Source of the DNA: Lunularia cruciata
Lineage: Eukaryota > Streptophyta > Marchantiopsida > Lunulariales > Lunulariaceae
Reading direction: 5' to 3'
DNA length: 64,000 nt
Assembly (NCBI GenBank): GCA_948567375.1
Contig: OX419756.1
Location: 38,356,552 to 38,420,551, forward strand
Part shown: piece after piece, positions 1 through 12,337 of the stretch
Layout: the number at the start of each line of letters is the position of its first letter
Numbering within the stretch: position 1 is the stretch's first letter
Notes under the pieces: generated by a model
Database searches by the model: none
What the model was told of the DNA's origin: nothing
Seen by the model: only the letters and a program-made list of their open reading frames with translations
Translations under genes and position numbers: made by a program

Positions 1-1700
1 TAGAGGATCATTCAATTCTCCTACACCATAATTATACCCATTACCTATCTTGTGGTTGAGTCATCATTGGAGTTTGGATTTTGGACCTTTATTATTGGCT
101 ATGAGAAATCATCAATACATTTTGGTTATGGTGGAACACTTCTCCAAGTGGATTGAGTTTTGAGTTGGGGCACTTTTTGAAAAGTCCAATAAAGGGAAAA
201 ATTACATTTTCTTAGATCTAGTTCTTAGTCATTTTGGTGCACCAACCAAGATCTTCATTGATTAAAGCATTGAGTTCTTGGAAGAGTTTTAGGTCTTATA
301 TGACAAGGTCTTGATTGATCACTACACTACCTCCCAAGATCACCTTGAGGCAAATGGTTTAGCAAAAGAGTGATCCAACCGGTGAAGAGAAGATTGCATA
401 AGTATGGTTTGCAAATGGGAGATTGAGACCTCCAATTACCTTGGTTGGCTATGTGCTATTGGTTTAATGAGAAAACATACTTAGCATCCTTCCCTCCCTA
501 CTTCTTACTCTATGGATGAGATCCAGATTTACATGTAGTCATTTGTAAAGAGAAGGTAGCCACATAAAACACATTTGCAGTAATTTTTTGTGTTGTAACA
601 ATAGTTTAAGACTTGAATGATTTGTATGTGTAGGTGAGAACATGTTCTCAATGTGTAGAGATTTTTTGGAGAATGATGTTGATGGCCTTGATAATATAGA
701 AATTACTCAACATAAGGATACCTTATGTTATGTCATTTAAGGGGAGTTTATTCTCTCAAGATATTTTTTTCATCTAGGTAGTTATGTATATCTACAACAT
801 ACTACACCAATGACTCTTGATGTGATAATAGGCTACACTATCTTGGAGTGCATGAAGTTTTGCCTTTTAAGATCCTTATGTTGGAAGGATGTGATGGTGT
901 TGTTTGGAAGGATCATGTGTACAATTATGCACCATATGACCTCCCAAACATTGATGGCACAATGAATTCAAGCTTGCAGTTGTACATGGAAGCTTGCAAT
1001 GTATGTTATGTGGCTCTTTTGGTGGAGTTATTACTATGTTGGTTGATGTGTGGTAGTTTTTTGAGAGGATGGCATATAGTATGGTTGACGTGTTCTCTCA
1101 TGGTGATTCTTCAAGGACATTAGCTCTATCTTCAATATACTTAACATTATAACTAGTTTACTCTTTATGTGATATGGATTTCAAACATATGACTAATGAT
1201 GGGACTTGATAGCACTTGGCCTCACCATAATACATATCACATACTTGGAGTAGATATATATCTCAAGTCAGAGCAACCTAAATGCTAGCTAGAGGAGAAA
1301 TTATGGGTCTTTGGAGCTTGTGTGTGACTTCTATATGAGTTTTATATAAGTTCTTTTACAGTGTATGATGTTAATAATAATGCATGTTGTGTAACTATGT
1401 ATATATGCACAACAACTATCATAAAATTTGCAGAACCAAAGCTAGTTTGATAGGATGTTGAAGAGTTAGTCTTGGGAGTCATAATTTTACCAATAGTAAT
1501 CCAATGACTACTTGGTGGTGGCTAGACATAGTATTAGTCTGTTTTTCACACCGCTGAAGCTACCATTTGCATTATCAAATGGACCATTAGTATCTTGGTA
1601 TCTTGGCCACTCCAAAGAAATTATACCTCAAAGTGCAGCTCTAAAGAGCTCACTTCTTCTTTGTTAAGCCTTTGAGCTCATGGCTATTGTAGTAGCTTAC
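1..1700 (+). mobile_element. Decayed 3' end of a gypsy-1 family retrotransposon (integrase, PHD-like tail, LTR)
   Basis: No long frame is open, but the DNA aligns by eye with the integrase, PHD region and LTR of the better-preserved element at 36.4-46.1 kb, which lies on the other strand. About 130-540 matches the integrase core (the 'HFSKWIE' region and the 'SQDHPEADG' region), 850-1120 matches the post-integrase stretch and PHD finger (the FLRGWH segment is readable), and about 1330-1700 matches the LTR. Many differences are C to T or G to A, so the frame is full of stops. The 5' part of the element lies outside the window. It is a fossil with no coding capacity, useful as a second witness of the family's structure, for example keeping the PHD tryptophan that is a stop in the other copy. 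Confidence 0.8.
1331..1700 (+). repeat. Relic of the gypsy-1 3' LTR
   Basis: Around 1345-1430 the sequence matches block A' of the gypsy-1 3' LTR (shared core TGTATGATGTT and ATGTATATA.GCAC). Around 1620-1700 it matches block B (the segment around GAGCTCACTTCTT). A' precedes B in the coding direction, as in the other copy, so A'+B is the normal order of the family. The match fades near 1700. Confidence 0.65.
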
Positions 1701-2440
1701 TTGACTTCTTTTTGATCATAAAATTTATTTTATTTTATTTGCAATTTGATAATATTTAGTGAAAATTAGAGTTAGGTGATAGGATTAGAAGGTTTTTATG
1801 TGTGCTAAGAAGGAAATACAGAAGCAAGGAAAGACAACATGGAAAGAAGAATGAGTTTGAGAACGTCAAGCCCAACAAGGTTTTGTCCAAAGGTGTGGCT
1901 GGACAAAGGTCTTTGTCATGATCACAATCATGATCATTGATATGTGTTGGCAATGACCACTCTTCACCATGTAAGCATTAGGCCAAAAGGTCAATTATCC
2001 ATGTTGGCAAATACACATAAAAAGGAATGCCACTTGTACCAATGAACTGATTTTGGCAATTGTGTGTCTTCATGGCACCTCTCACATGTGGGAACACCAA
2101 GACTTCATGTCAATTACCCGCTAAATTGCTCAATTGTCCAAATGTAAGATATAAAACTAGGACTTGGCAAGGAATTGAGGTTCATTCATCTAGACACACT
2201 CAACTACTTGCTAGTAGACATAAAGTGCAATCAACTCATAGTAGACCATAATCCTTTAAGATAAATTTACAATTCAAGAGAGTGAATTGAGGGATTGAGT
2301 AAGTGAGCAATTGAGACTTGAGTGTCAAGAAGAGATAGAGAAATAGAATTTGAGTGCATTCTCAAATATTGGGAATGCAATGTTGCACTAGAAGTGCAAG
2401 ACTCTGCTTAAAATGAAATTGAAATCAATAAAGTAAAGAA
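1701..2440. other. AT-rich interval, nothing recognised
   Basis: A T-rich stretch near 1720-1745 follows the LTR relic. Short open stretches on both strands have no recognisable domain. No RNA gene or regulatory site could be supported. Confidence 0.5.
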
Positions 2441-4573
2441 GTGGTGAAACTAATACTATGTAGAGTATGTCCTCACAAAGCAAGTGCAACTTTTTATGTG
2501 GAATTGGGAGATTACTCATCTTTGAATGGTGCAAGAGATTTGGGAGCAAAAGAAACAGAAATTTTTAGACCTATGGGGCAATGTGTTTGCTTGGATAGTG
2601 GTACATTGAAAAAAGGTTCTTGGGGATGTAATTTCTATCCCAAGAACCATGTATTTAGACCAAGAGTGGCCCAAACCAAACAAGTCAATGATGAACAAGT
2701 TTCTAGTCTTGTCCAAGAACAAGACTAAACAACAAACAATACAAACCAATAGTTGTATGGTGAAGGGCTACAATAATCCAATAAGATACATCATGGCAAC
2801 ATCAATCATGAAGCTAATTTTTTCAACATAAGCAACATATGTAAAAAATGTGCAAGCCACCTTTTTCCAATTGTTGCATAAAGCACATGTTGTATATTGA
2901 GCAAAGATGTTCTACCAATGAGTTAAGGAGATGATAGAGAGTTTGCATGAAAATAGAGGTACCATCTTCTTCTCTCCATATGTAATTTATTTCTATATTG
3001 GGATGGAATTATTGAGGAAAGAAGAGAAGAAGATGTTTTTGGCTCACCAATATCCAAGGGAGTATTACCAATCAAGACGTAAGTATGTGGAGGAGACCAA
3101 GAAGTACAAGGATACAATGCTAAAATCCAAAGAAATAAGCAAGTGGATCAAGGTTCTAAATCTTGTTGGCCAATTCTACCAGCAAAAAGTGGAAGACACT
3201 AGTGGTACAAGCCGCTGTGCCAATTGCCAAGAGGCACAAACCCAACCCACAAGTTCTAGAAGATTCATCTGAGGACAATGACTCCAATGAAGATGACAAT
3301 GAAGAGTCAGGGAGTAACACTGATGGTGATCATAGAGTAGAAGTCTCTTCCAACACAACCATAAATAGGAAGAAGAGTAAGGCTCCCATGCAAGAAGAAG
3401 GAGAATGTGGAAAATTGCTAGATTGCAAGTGATGAGCACCACAAAGATCACCATTTTTCTCTAGAATTGAACTCTCTTTGGTGAAAAGGGTGAAGATAGA
3501 GATCAACCAGGAGAGGTAAAATTTACCCCATCAAAGGAGTAAGAGTGGAGCAGCCTAAAGACAATTATTCTTCAAATAAGAGAATGGTTCCAATTCAAGA
3601 AGAAGAAGACATCCTAATCATGCAATCACAAAGGCATGACAAGGATATATTGACCTCCAAGGCAACAAGAGTTCAAGCAAAGGCAAGTACTTTGGGACAT
3701 TGGAACTAGAGCCAATGTACTTGAGGAAAGAAAAACCACAACTACAAGATTAGAAGGAGTACCATTCTATGAAGAAGTTCACAAGGAAGGAGAAGTGCAA
3801 GTCCAAGAACGAAGGAATGCCTATATCAATAGAAGAGCTATAAACAAAGCAAGAAGATTTTATCTAGGCAAGGGTAGAAAAGAGTGGATTGTGGTGAAGA
3901 AGTAACATCCCACTCCAAAGACATACCAAAAGAGAGGAGCAACTACCCAATAGTTTCCAATGTAGAAGAGAGAACGGTGCGTAGAGTCAGTGTTGAAAAC
4001 AATAGATAGAATGAAGAGAGATCGTAAATGTTGATACCACCAGCATGCAAAGAAGAGGAGCCACCATGCCACTAGAGTACTAATGTCATGGGTGGAATCA
4101 TGCACAAGCTAGGACTCATCTTCAAAGCGATAGAGTAGATTCTTTTGTTCTACAACAAGCTTCACCTCAACATGATCAATCCAAAGAAAATGGTGGAACT
4201 TTTGCATAATTCTAAATGGGAAAAGAAGGAGTCCTAAAATAAACTATCATAAGTCTATGAGGAGACAATTCAAGCTTGTAAAGAGATGGCAATATTGAGA
4301 GGAAAAATGACAATTGCCACAATATAGAAGGTGAGTGAGTAGGAGAAGGAACTTAGGACCAAGGAGAAGGAATTACAAAAGAAAGAGGAGTGTGTCCACT
4401 AGTCTAATATTTGTAACCAATGGAAGAAAGATGAGAATGAATGTTAAGAGAGGCACAACATTGAGTTGTGGATGGCAAAGGCTAAAATTAGAGTGATAAA
4501 GATAGTAGTTGACCAATGTAATCAAGCATTTGTGGACTTCAAGAAGGAATAAGAGGAATAAGTAAAAAAATAA
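2441..4573 (+). pseudogene. Broken coding relic with acidic and coiled-coil-like stretches, family not recognised
   Basis: The plus strand has protein-like stretches interrupted by stops and frame changes. At 2931-3200 there is a charged helical stretch (MELLRKEEKKMF, then EETKKYKDTMLKSKEISKWI). After a frame change, 3200-3430 encodes an acidic run (DSSEDNDSNEDDNEESGS). Around 4320-4560 there is a lysine/glutamate-rich coiled-coil-like run (ELRTKEKELQKKEE). The pattern suggests an old gene or transposon accessory protein rather than random sequence. I do not recognise the family. It ends where the gypsy-1 leader fragment begins at 4574, which suggests that insertion or deletion cut it. A chimera of several relics is possible. 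Confidence 0.35.
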
Positions 4574-5208
4574 ACATGGTGCACAAACAAGAAGTAGAGA
4601 ATGGAGGGGGTCCAATCATAAGAAATCTAAATGAAAACTGTCAATCTCACAAATCAACACTGGATTGACTATGCAACCATTTGGCATATTTGACATAATA
4701 TGAGTTATCTACTTCCTAAGCTACCAAGATCACCAAGACTGGGATCAAATTGTCTCTCCTAGCCAAAGCTACAAGTGTATAGATAACAGTGGAATAATCA
4801 CTATGATAACAAGTGAGTGTGAACCAATTGGCTAGGGTACTAGCTTAGGAACCAAAGATCTAGGGGTCAAACCCTATTGTGCACAATCTAGTAAGGTGTG
4901 CAAATTTTGCCAAACAATGACCAAAATCTACTCTAAATTACCTAACCTCATGCCAGCAAGTTGGCTTGCTAGCCTCTCATAGCCCTATGTCTCAAAGTAT
5001 CTAAATGCCCAAATAAGGCCTTCCTTCTTGTCACTTTGAATCCTCTCCAAATTTGGCAAATCTCCTCCAAATCCAGCAAACCTCCTCCAAAGCTGGCCTC
5101 CAACTCGAGCCAAAATTTGACGTAAACTTGAGCTAAAATTTGACATAAATCCCTAAAGTTGGCTGACCACCAAATCCTCCACTAACACTCCACTTGAGCC
5201 AAATTGAA
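4574..5208 (-). mobile_element. Fragment of gypsy-1 5' leader
   Basis: About 635 bp match 44855-45513, the untranslated leader between the 5' LTR and gag of the gypsy-1 element, in the same orientation (element sense on minus). Shared landmarks on the plus strand are TGGTGCACAAACA at the left edge and repeated CTCCAAATC/AAATTTGACGTAAA phrases toward the right. Similarity is lost abruptly beyond about 5208. It is in the opposite orientation to the gypsy-1 relic at 1-1700, so the two are not simply one element. Confidence 0.75.
4817..4880 (+). repeat. tRNA-like segment within the gypsy-1 leader fragment
   Basis: The plus strand carries an A-box-like segment (CCAATTGGCTAGGGTACTAG) and, at normal tRNA spacing, a B-box-like segment (GGGGTCAAACCC). 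The same arrangement occurs in the homologous leader at 45100-45158. It is too degenerate for a tRNA gene. A tRNA-derived SINE or tRNA relic captured by the leader fits best. Confidence 0.4.
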
Positions 5209-5379
5209 AAGATGAAGTTTCCAAATCACAAATTTACGGGAGTAGGTTCCCAACTCCACCTTCAATTTTGCACTTCAAGCTCAATTTGCAACCAAATTGG
5301 TCTTGCTTTCACCTCTTGAGCTCAAAACAAACCCCACTGCTTGAAATTGGTCAAATAGGCTTTGACTAGACAAAATCTT

Positions 5380-5880
5380 TTAGGAAATCTTCCTATAGGG
5401 ATCTCAGAATCATGTGGGTGAGGTACTATTGGGAAGCTCTCGATGAGACAAATCAAGGAGGGAGGGAAAGCCAACTTTTTCTTTGTTGGATGAGTGAAAT
5501 ATACACATTTTTTAGGCCTAATTCATCTATTTAGGTCTCCAAAATTGCCTATGAAATTTTTAGATCTATTTTAGGTTTTTCACTATTAGTAAAAGTTCTC
5601 TTTTGGTGATATATCTACCTTATCTACTTCATCAATTATGTGTACCATCCTTCTAGATATCATCAACTCAAATTTTACCTTTAGATCATTTGTCTAGTTA
5701 TTGATTCTAAAGTTTTCAAATATGTTTTGATTTCTAACCTAATAGTAGAAGTATTCTTTTGGTGATATCTCTGTCCTATCTACTTAGTCCATCATGTATA
5801 ACATCTTCCCATATGTTACCACACCAAATTTCATTTGTAGATTGTATGTCTAGCTGTTGATATTACAGTGGTATTCTTGG
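5380..5880 (+). repeat. Dispersed repeat with two internal ~150 bp units; inverted partner at 52.41-52.90 kb
   Basis: This segment is roughly the reverse complement of 52410-52900. Inside it, two related units follow each other, each with the phrase TCTTTTGGTGATAT, then a 'TATCTACTT' phrase, then an 'ATTT.ATTTGTAGAT' phrase (about 5590-5740 and 5750-5880). No coding potential was seen. Class unknown. Confidence 0.6.
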
Positions 5881-5902
5881 TATCTAACATGATAAACTCT
5901 TG

Positions 5903-6210
5903 TCACTCCTTGATAAATGTGTCGAACTCCATGTCCATTGCTCCATATAACTCCAAAGTTGGAGGAACAAAGAGGTGACCCCATTGCTTATTCCTATACT
6001 TGGAGACCTTGCATGTTGTTGCTCTGCTCACCGCCCATCCAAGAAGATAAGTAATCACTCTCTCCAAAACTACATTATGCGTAAGGTTTGTAACCATATC
6101 ATCCACCACTAACATTTCATCATCTCAAACCAAGTATAAGTCTACTCTAACACATATTGTCTACAATAAATATGAACACTCCCTCCAAGCAAGGCATCCA
6201 TTCTCTCGTG
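5903..6210 (-). mobile_element. LINE-like retroelement fragment, post-reverse-transcriptase segment
   Basis: The minus strand encodes a piece homologous to 55215-55530: both share the order VITxxLGW, then KVSKYR, then GHLFVPxxLELYG, then FxTFxKE. The pattern (a D-rich 'DV..VDPT'-like start, a charged middle, then 'FVPLALELYG') resembles the segment after the reverse transcriptase in LINE-like elements; that assignment is from memory. No reverse transcriptase core is visible here, so it is a fragment. Confidence 0.5.
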
Positions 6211-9077
6211 CCATTGAAAACACTATATCCCTGATGGCATCATGGGTAGCTATTCTCTTTTCTCCACAAGGACACTATGTCATATGGACCACGATTGCAT
6301 CTAGTGTACAATCACATTCACAAGTGAATAACAAAAATGCAGACGAGTGTACCAAACCTAAGCAAAACCTCATAGCTATAGAGAAAATGATTGGTGCAAA
6401 TCAAAATGCCCTAATGCACTATCGAGCTAGGATCCAAGAGCTTGCACCCTTGCCCAAGCAAGAGCGAAACCATACTCTAGTGGCCAAAGGAATAAACGAG
6501 TCAACTAAGAGAGAATGTAACGTAATATGGTGACACTATTGCTCCATCAAGGAAGACTGCAAACCTTTGGTACAATCTAATGATAATAAAACAAAAAATG
6601 AAAAGTACTCTTGTGCACGTGGAGATAGACCTCTCTCGTCTACCACAATAACGCTTAGAGAAAAAAGGATCACTCCTCCACCTCGGTCACATAAATCTCC
6701 AAAACTAACCTATCAACAACCACAAAATTAAAAGAAAGTAGGGGTGCCAAGAGAGCACAACTACCCCAAAAACACTATAGGTGTCATTTTCTCCATAGAT
6801 GATAAACTTACCCCTCCGCATGAGATCGATAGAGATGTTTGTCTACATGCCAAACCCCCATCGCACACTCAAATATCCCTAGTTAGATGATATCACCAAA
6901 GATTCCCATAATCTTCCTCTCAAAAGTTCTTAATAGTTACAAGAGAGTCAACAAAAGAGGAACCGCGCAAAGCAAAAAGGTTCGTAGACAAACAATACTA
7001 GAGGATAATATACCAAATATCACATAAGAGTCTCCTTGTAAAGAAAGAATATGGAGAATATTCTATACAATACAACATCTAAGAATATACTTTGCAAGAT
7101 AAAATCTAAGAAGCATGTGATAAAATCTTCAAATTCTACTAGTACATCGAGAATACATAATCCATCTATAGATTGTAAGTGGGAAGTTCAAAGTGGAGAG
7201 AAATACCTAAAAGTGACCATACTCTACACTTTGACACTCACCCCTTCAAGATATAACTTGCTAGTTAAATGATCAAAAACATATCTAATTTGAACTATGG
7301 GCCCCCACTGTATATATCATTTGTTAAAGAAACAAATATACATGGCATAACAAAAATATCAGATAAAAACCCTGTGAAATGAACTATGGCAAACAATAGT
7401 CCCCCCTAAAGAATTTTTCTCCTTGTCAAGTAATTTCTTATTCCAAGACAATGACTCACTCTTGTGACCACCCATGCTAATAGTAACTCCAATGAGCACC
7501 CCTCTTAGTAGTAAAAGGAAGCAAAAGAGGTTAAATGTTCTCTTATACGAGCGTTACCCCTATTAATCGCCCTATTGTCATTGTTCCTGTCGCTTTATAA
7601 CGAGATACACAGTCTGCTGTATCAGGTGGTGATGACTCTTTACAGTCCTTTCGCAGTGGCACTGCTGCTACACAACGGCTTAACGGTCCTTCGTGTGCCA
7701 CAAGCAAAACTCGCTATCAAGAGCATGGATGAAGATGATAGTTTACTATACAATATGTCCCAACTGTCGTGCGGTCATTATCCACCCACTTTGTTGCTTT
7801 CTGTCACCATCTGAATGCTGAACAAAATGAAGTATAAGATAGTCCAGAATAAAATCTCAGTGGGCCGACAGATTTTCATACCTCTTACATTAATCCCGTC
7901 ATGCATTCTCATACCTTGACTACTTTGGGCGTTTCCAAGATTTAGTTCGAGGTTTTCCAGCTTTCTAAGATTCACACACGTTCCCAAAGGTCAACAACTC
8001 TTCATAGGCTTTCCTCGACCGACTGTTGTGAAGTGGTACCAACTTGACTCCCCACATTGAACAGCTCTCGTCTGAGGGCAACTCCCAACACAACAGAGAC
8101 CTTTGCTGTATAGAAATTAGCTGTAGGGACCATGGCTCACCCTAGTAGTTCAGATCCTAACTTGAAAGATACCTTCTCCCTTTTAAGGTCTGTCGAATGG
8201 AAAAATGAAATGAAGCCTGCTCAAATATATACTGCGGTATCTTTCTTAGATTTTCGAACTAGTCACAAAAAAATTCCTCGGGTGACCTGTCCAAGAACTA
8301 GCCAGGTATCCTGGCTCAACTATCAAACTCTCATCCAAGTCCACAACACTTTCTTCGGGAGTAGACAAGAGCTACAGATAACATACTGGTTGAAATCCAC
8401 ACACACCAAGTTGGTTTTGTAGAATCACAAATATCTAGATGAATCTATCATGCAAGAAAAGGAACTCTGATTTAGTTGCTCGTGAACTTCATTCAACAAT
8501 CCGAGACATACCAAGTTGCCTCGCACTGGCAATGGCTCACGAGTATAGGGTAACTTTGATAATACATGTGAGTTTCTCAAAAATATTTACTGGGAAGAAA
8601 CTTCTGAACAACGAGAGGTGCTGCTTAATCAGTCAAGCGGGACTGTATGAAAAATGTACTCTAGGTAATAAACCTTCCGCTAAGGACTAATAGAAGTGTT
8701 GACTATCTTGTGTAGTCACAGGGAAATGAGACTACAAGAAGCAAGATAAAACGCTTTCAGTGATAAGTTGGAGCTCCTTTTGGGCACACATCATTCCTAG
8801 GTAAGGTTAACGGTCATGGAACATCAAGTCTTGCACCAGTCCCCTTTCTGCGTAGAATTTCGAACCTAATATGTACACATGACAAATACAACTTAATGGA
8901 GCATAAACCAGTGTGCTAGGACAATCGGCCCTGACGGAAGACCAAGTATCATGATTGTGAGATGTAAGGCTCAGTCAGTCCAACCGATGAATCGAAATAA
9001 GTTGGTGACCTGAGGTGATGGAGCTCTCGTCAGAACCCATCACAAAGCAGACAAAGTCAAAGGCAGCTTCAATGACC
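6211..9077. other. Intergenic DNA between repeats and CHMP1
   Basis: Open stretches such as 6234-6533, 7575-7814 and 8132-8422 have no recognisable domain or transposon motif. From about 7.5 kb the base composition becomes less AT-rich and resembles the flanks of the genes to the right, so the edge of the gene island is placed there. The part just below 9078 would hold the CHMP1 3' untranslated region. Confidence 0.45.
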
Positions 9078-9698
9078 TTAGCCCCTACTCTTCAGCTCCG
9101 CCAATCTTCGACTCAAATCATCCTCCGAAGCAACCGAAGCTGTATCCTTAAGAGGTACCGAGTGCGAAGCAGCTTGTGGGAGACCAACTGAAACCTCCAA
9201 GCCGTAATCATCTGCGACTTGCGTCATGAGAGAGTTAACTTCGTCCTCAGGCGTCGACAGGCTGGTACTACCAGCCATGGCGGTCTCCACAAACTCTGAC
9301 TGGACTTCCATGTTCACGAACGTCTTCTCGAATTGGTCCATGGTTTGAGAGATCTTCTGCATGTTTCCAACTGCCAATGCACTATCCAATGCCTTCACAA
9401 TGCTGCCCATCGACTTGCTGATAGTCTGCATTTTACTCTGAGTTCCAAGACGAGCAACAACAGCGTCCAGGCGAGACGAAAGACGCAAATAATTCAGTTG
9501 CTCATTATGTTTCCGAATAGCATTCTGGGCGTAGATTCGAGCGCCGTCCATGTTGCCCTTCTCGATCGCCTTCTTCACTTTCAATTTCTCCGCTTTCTCC
9601 TCTTTCTCGCATTTCTTCGCCTGACGTACCAGACTCTTCGCTGTGTACTTCAACTGAAATATCTGATCCAAAAGCTTTTCCTGGCTCCCTCCTCCCAT
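9078..9698 (-). CDS. CHMP1: Charged multivesicular body protein 1 (CHMP1/Did2-type ESCRT-III subunit)
   Basis: ESCRT-III subunits polymerise on endosomal membranes and drive inward budding of vesicles; CHMP1/Did2 also recruits Vps4 and its partners to disassemble the polymer. The 206-residue protein is single-exon and matches plant CHMP1 nearly end to end: a basic N-terminal helix region ([15 protein letters not shown]), the diagnostic [18 protein letters not shown], then RLDAVVARL and the plant-typical [15 protein letters not shown]. The last residues, [15 protein letters not shown], form a MIM1 helix for binding the Vps4 MIT domain. I chose the MGGGSQEK start, because the family begins this way just before the first helix; an in-frame ATG nine codons upstream (9725) would add residues the family lacks. 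Length (about 200) is normal and no defect is seen. Confidence 0.95.
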   Translation of the reverse strand: MGGGSQEKLLDQIFQLKYTAKSLVRQAKKCEKEEKAEKLKVKKAIEKGNMDGARIYAQNAIRKHNEQLNYLRLSSRLDAVVARLGTQSKMQTISKSMGSIVKALDSALAVGNMQKISQTMDQFEKTFVNMEVQSEFVETAMAGSTSLSTPEDEVNSLMTQVADDYGLEVSVGLPQAASHSVPLKDTASVASEDDLSRRLAELKSRG

Positions 9699-12337
9699 CG
9701 TTTCTCGAGCGCAACGAAGTAACAACCTGTTCCTTACCCTTCCCTCGAAACAGTTCTACACAACTCTGGATTGCAGCGGCAATACCTGTTGCCTTATCCA
9801 AAGCTATATGTTTCAACGACAGAATTGAAGAAAACCTGCGAGTTTCACAGTGAAGCAAATTCGCAATACACAATTATCTTCGCCAGCACTCAATTCTTCA
9901 CCTTTCGGATCCTCCTGCGAAGCTACACTGGAACAGATCTAGCGACTTCACTCAATAAAAGACTTTTCCGCAATCAAATGTCTTCTCCACGCAGTCAACT
10001 TTCACACTCTGGAAACCTGACCGGGGGACGAAAGGAAACTAGAATCTCGAAATCAGAACCAAATCGGAGTATCGAAATGCCAGGGAAAACAGCTATGAAT
10101 GGATTTGGCAGTAATTGGCACGATCAGAAAACAAACGAATCGAATAGGTGCTTCTATCCCTCGATCAACATCCATGAAAACACATAAGAATCTGAACGTG
10201 GAGTGAAAGGAGTCCTCTTGCTCGAGGTCAAAGCCCTAAGCAGTCTCAAACGGCTAGAACGCGGGTTGTCTGACCGGTCACCGCTAGGTTACCGGCTACC
10301 GAAGACATCGCGATGGAACGTCCTTAAAGATGGCAAATTTTTCAACGAAAGCATCTATGAATTTGTCACCCCAAAGGAGAGATTATGCAAATAGTTTAAC
10401 AGTTGACGTGTCACAAGGATGCACCTTAATCAAATTTGAATGAACCTTCTTAGTCGAACTTGTTACTTTGAAACTCGTCATCCAAACTATTGATAATGAT
10501 CAACTTACTTTTACTCCACAGACGATTCTATGTTTGCGGTAAAGTACTCTGGACAATTGTAATGAAAGATTATCTAGGAAATAATATATCGCCTTTACAT
10601 GATTACCACCAAGTCAAGGAACTGGAGGCCCTCAGGATAATGCCAATTTGGAATTTGCAATTCGATACAAGACCGCTTAGCTTAGGCTTACCGTTGATAT
10701 TGACCTGGTATGATATCTTGAATGAATGCGAGCTTCTTCTAGTTACTCTTATGGTTTTCCCTCCGGGCTCATAGACACATTTGGATGAGTCCAAGTAAAG
10801 ATGCTCTGGAAAATTCTACTGGCAGTCAAAGAGCCTATGACCCAGAAGGAAACTACTGTAGCGCTGCGGCGATGCACTGAAGGGGATCCAGCATCCAGTC
10901 AGCTTCAACTGTAAAAACTTCCAGATGGCAAGTGGCATGTTGTGCGAGTTTTAGTCGAGCTAACCAAGAATATCAGTAATGTCGCTAAAAGATGACATGA
11001 CAACACTGCCTATAGCATCAATTCGGAGCAATGCTAAGGCTCTAAATACAGATCTACGCAAGTATACCTCTGTGCTCTTCCTGCTTTAACGTCCTTTCCA
11101 ACTTTTAAATCGACAGGAATTTCGACTTGGACAAAGGAGACTGCCTTCTTCCGCTCAATTTCAGCGATATATGCGACCACAATCACCGTGTACTTATATG
11201 TTTTCATTCTACTTTCCACTTGGTTTGTCCGACATGTGTGCATACCCTCGTCTTCTATCTCATATCGACCCTATTGGGGCTTAGCTCCATTTTACTTGTT
11301 TGTCTCACCCTTGTAAGGCTTGATGGGGTCTTCCAATCCTTCGTGTTTTCTACGCGGTCGCCCATTATCTTCTACAAGGAAACGTTGGCCGTATACGTGC
11401 AGTCCTGCAAACCAGTACGTGATGCTCACAGTATCATAAGTCGTGCTGTCGGTGCTAGAATACGGGGCAGGAGAACGATTCTAGGATAACAGACTAGTTA
11501 ACCCAGTCAGTTCCGATTCTCCCTTGAGAGCCTCGCTTTCAGTTTGCTCTTCCGATTCAACCTGCCCGACTTTCCCGCCTCGAGTTCCAGCATTATTCCT
11601 CTCAGGCCGGTACGTGTGGCCCATAATTTAGATACAGAGCAAATTCCAATCATTCGTTCGGAACTTATTCAGAAACCGACAAGCCAAGGTTTTCAAGATA
11701 GCAGACAGTAGACTTGAACAGACGTAAACGTCCTACACGAGAAAACGACTGAAGGGAACGATGTTTTGCTAAACTTGGGGGGGATATTTTCAAATGAATG
11801 AGTACAATGGTACCTTAGGAAAATGAACGATTCACTTGTTTATCTGTCTACAACAGATTCAGGCGTAAATAGAATCTGGAAGGCTCTGGCTTAGGGGAAG
11901 ACAGCAAATGCTCTTGGAAAATCTGGCTTAGTTCAAAACTCCACACATCGTTGAGCCAGAAGTTCCGTAATTGGTATAAGCAGGAAAGGGTGGAAACAAC
12001 ACACATGTAGACACAAGCTACAAGAAAGATTCATGACCATGGTGAAACAATCTAATGCGATTGAATGACGGTGGTGTGACCTAATGTGCACATCAAGACT
12101 CCCTTCTGACTTCTCCTGAATAAAATGTTTTGATGAGTCATCTTTTCAAGTCAGAACCAAACTGTGAGGATGGGCGGAGGGGTGGGGCAGGCAAGTGCCC
12201 TTCAACGGTTACTAAATAGTGCAAAAAATTTCTGGTTAGAGGAAAAGGAAGAAGTAGGCAGAGTAATAGAGGAGAAATGAGAACTTATGATACAAACACC
12301 TCCCGTGCTTTTAGAGAGGACCAAAACCACGTCCGCC
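9699..12337. other. Intergenic region between CHMP1 and SLY1
   Basis: It holds the CHMP1 upstream region and the SLY1 3' flank (both genes on minus). Apart from the LINE-like tail at 11258-11350, no gene or RNA was recognised. Several short open stretches (for example 10490-10774 and 11127-11489) show no domain. Confidence 0.5.
11258..11350 (+). repeat. LINE-like 3' tail fragment in the gene island
   Basis: The segment from CTCATATCGACC through TTGGGGCTTAGCTCCATTTTAC to CTTGATGGGGTCTTCC matches the sequence just 3' of the LINE-like coding region at 55748-55840, and a third copy at 54186-54300. A tail-only copy is what 5' truncation of a LINE insertion gives. Confidence 0.6.

Noticed and set aside
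9725-9725. Upstream in-frame ATG of CHMP1
   Set aside because: It would add nine residues (MLLRCARET) that plant CHMP1 proteins lack; the MGGGSQEK start fits the family.
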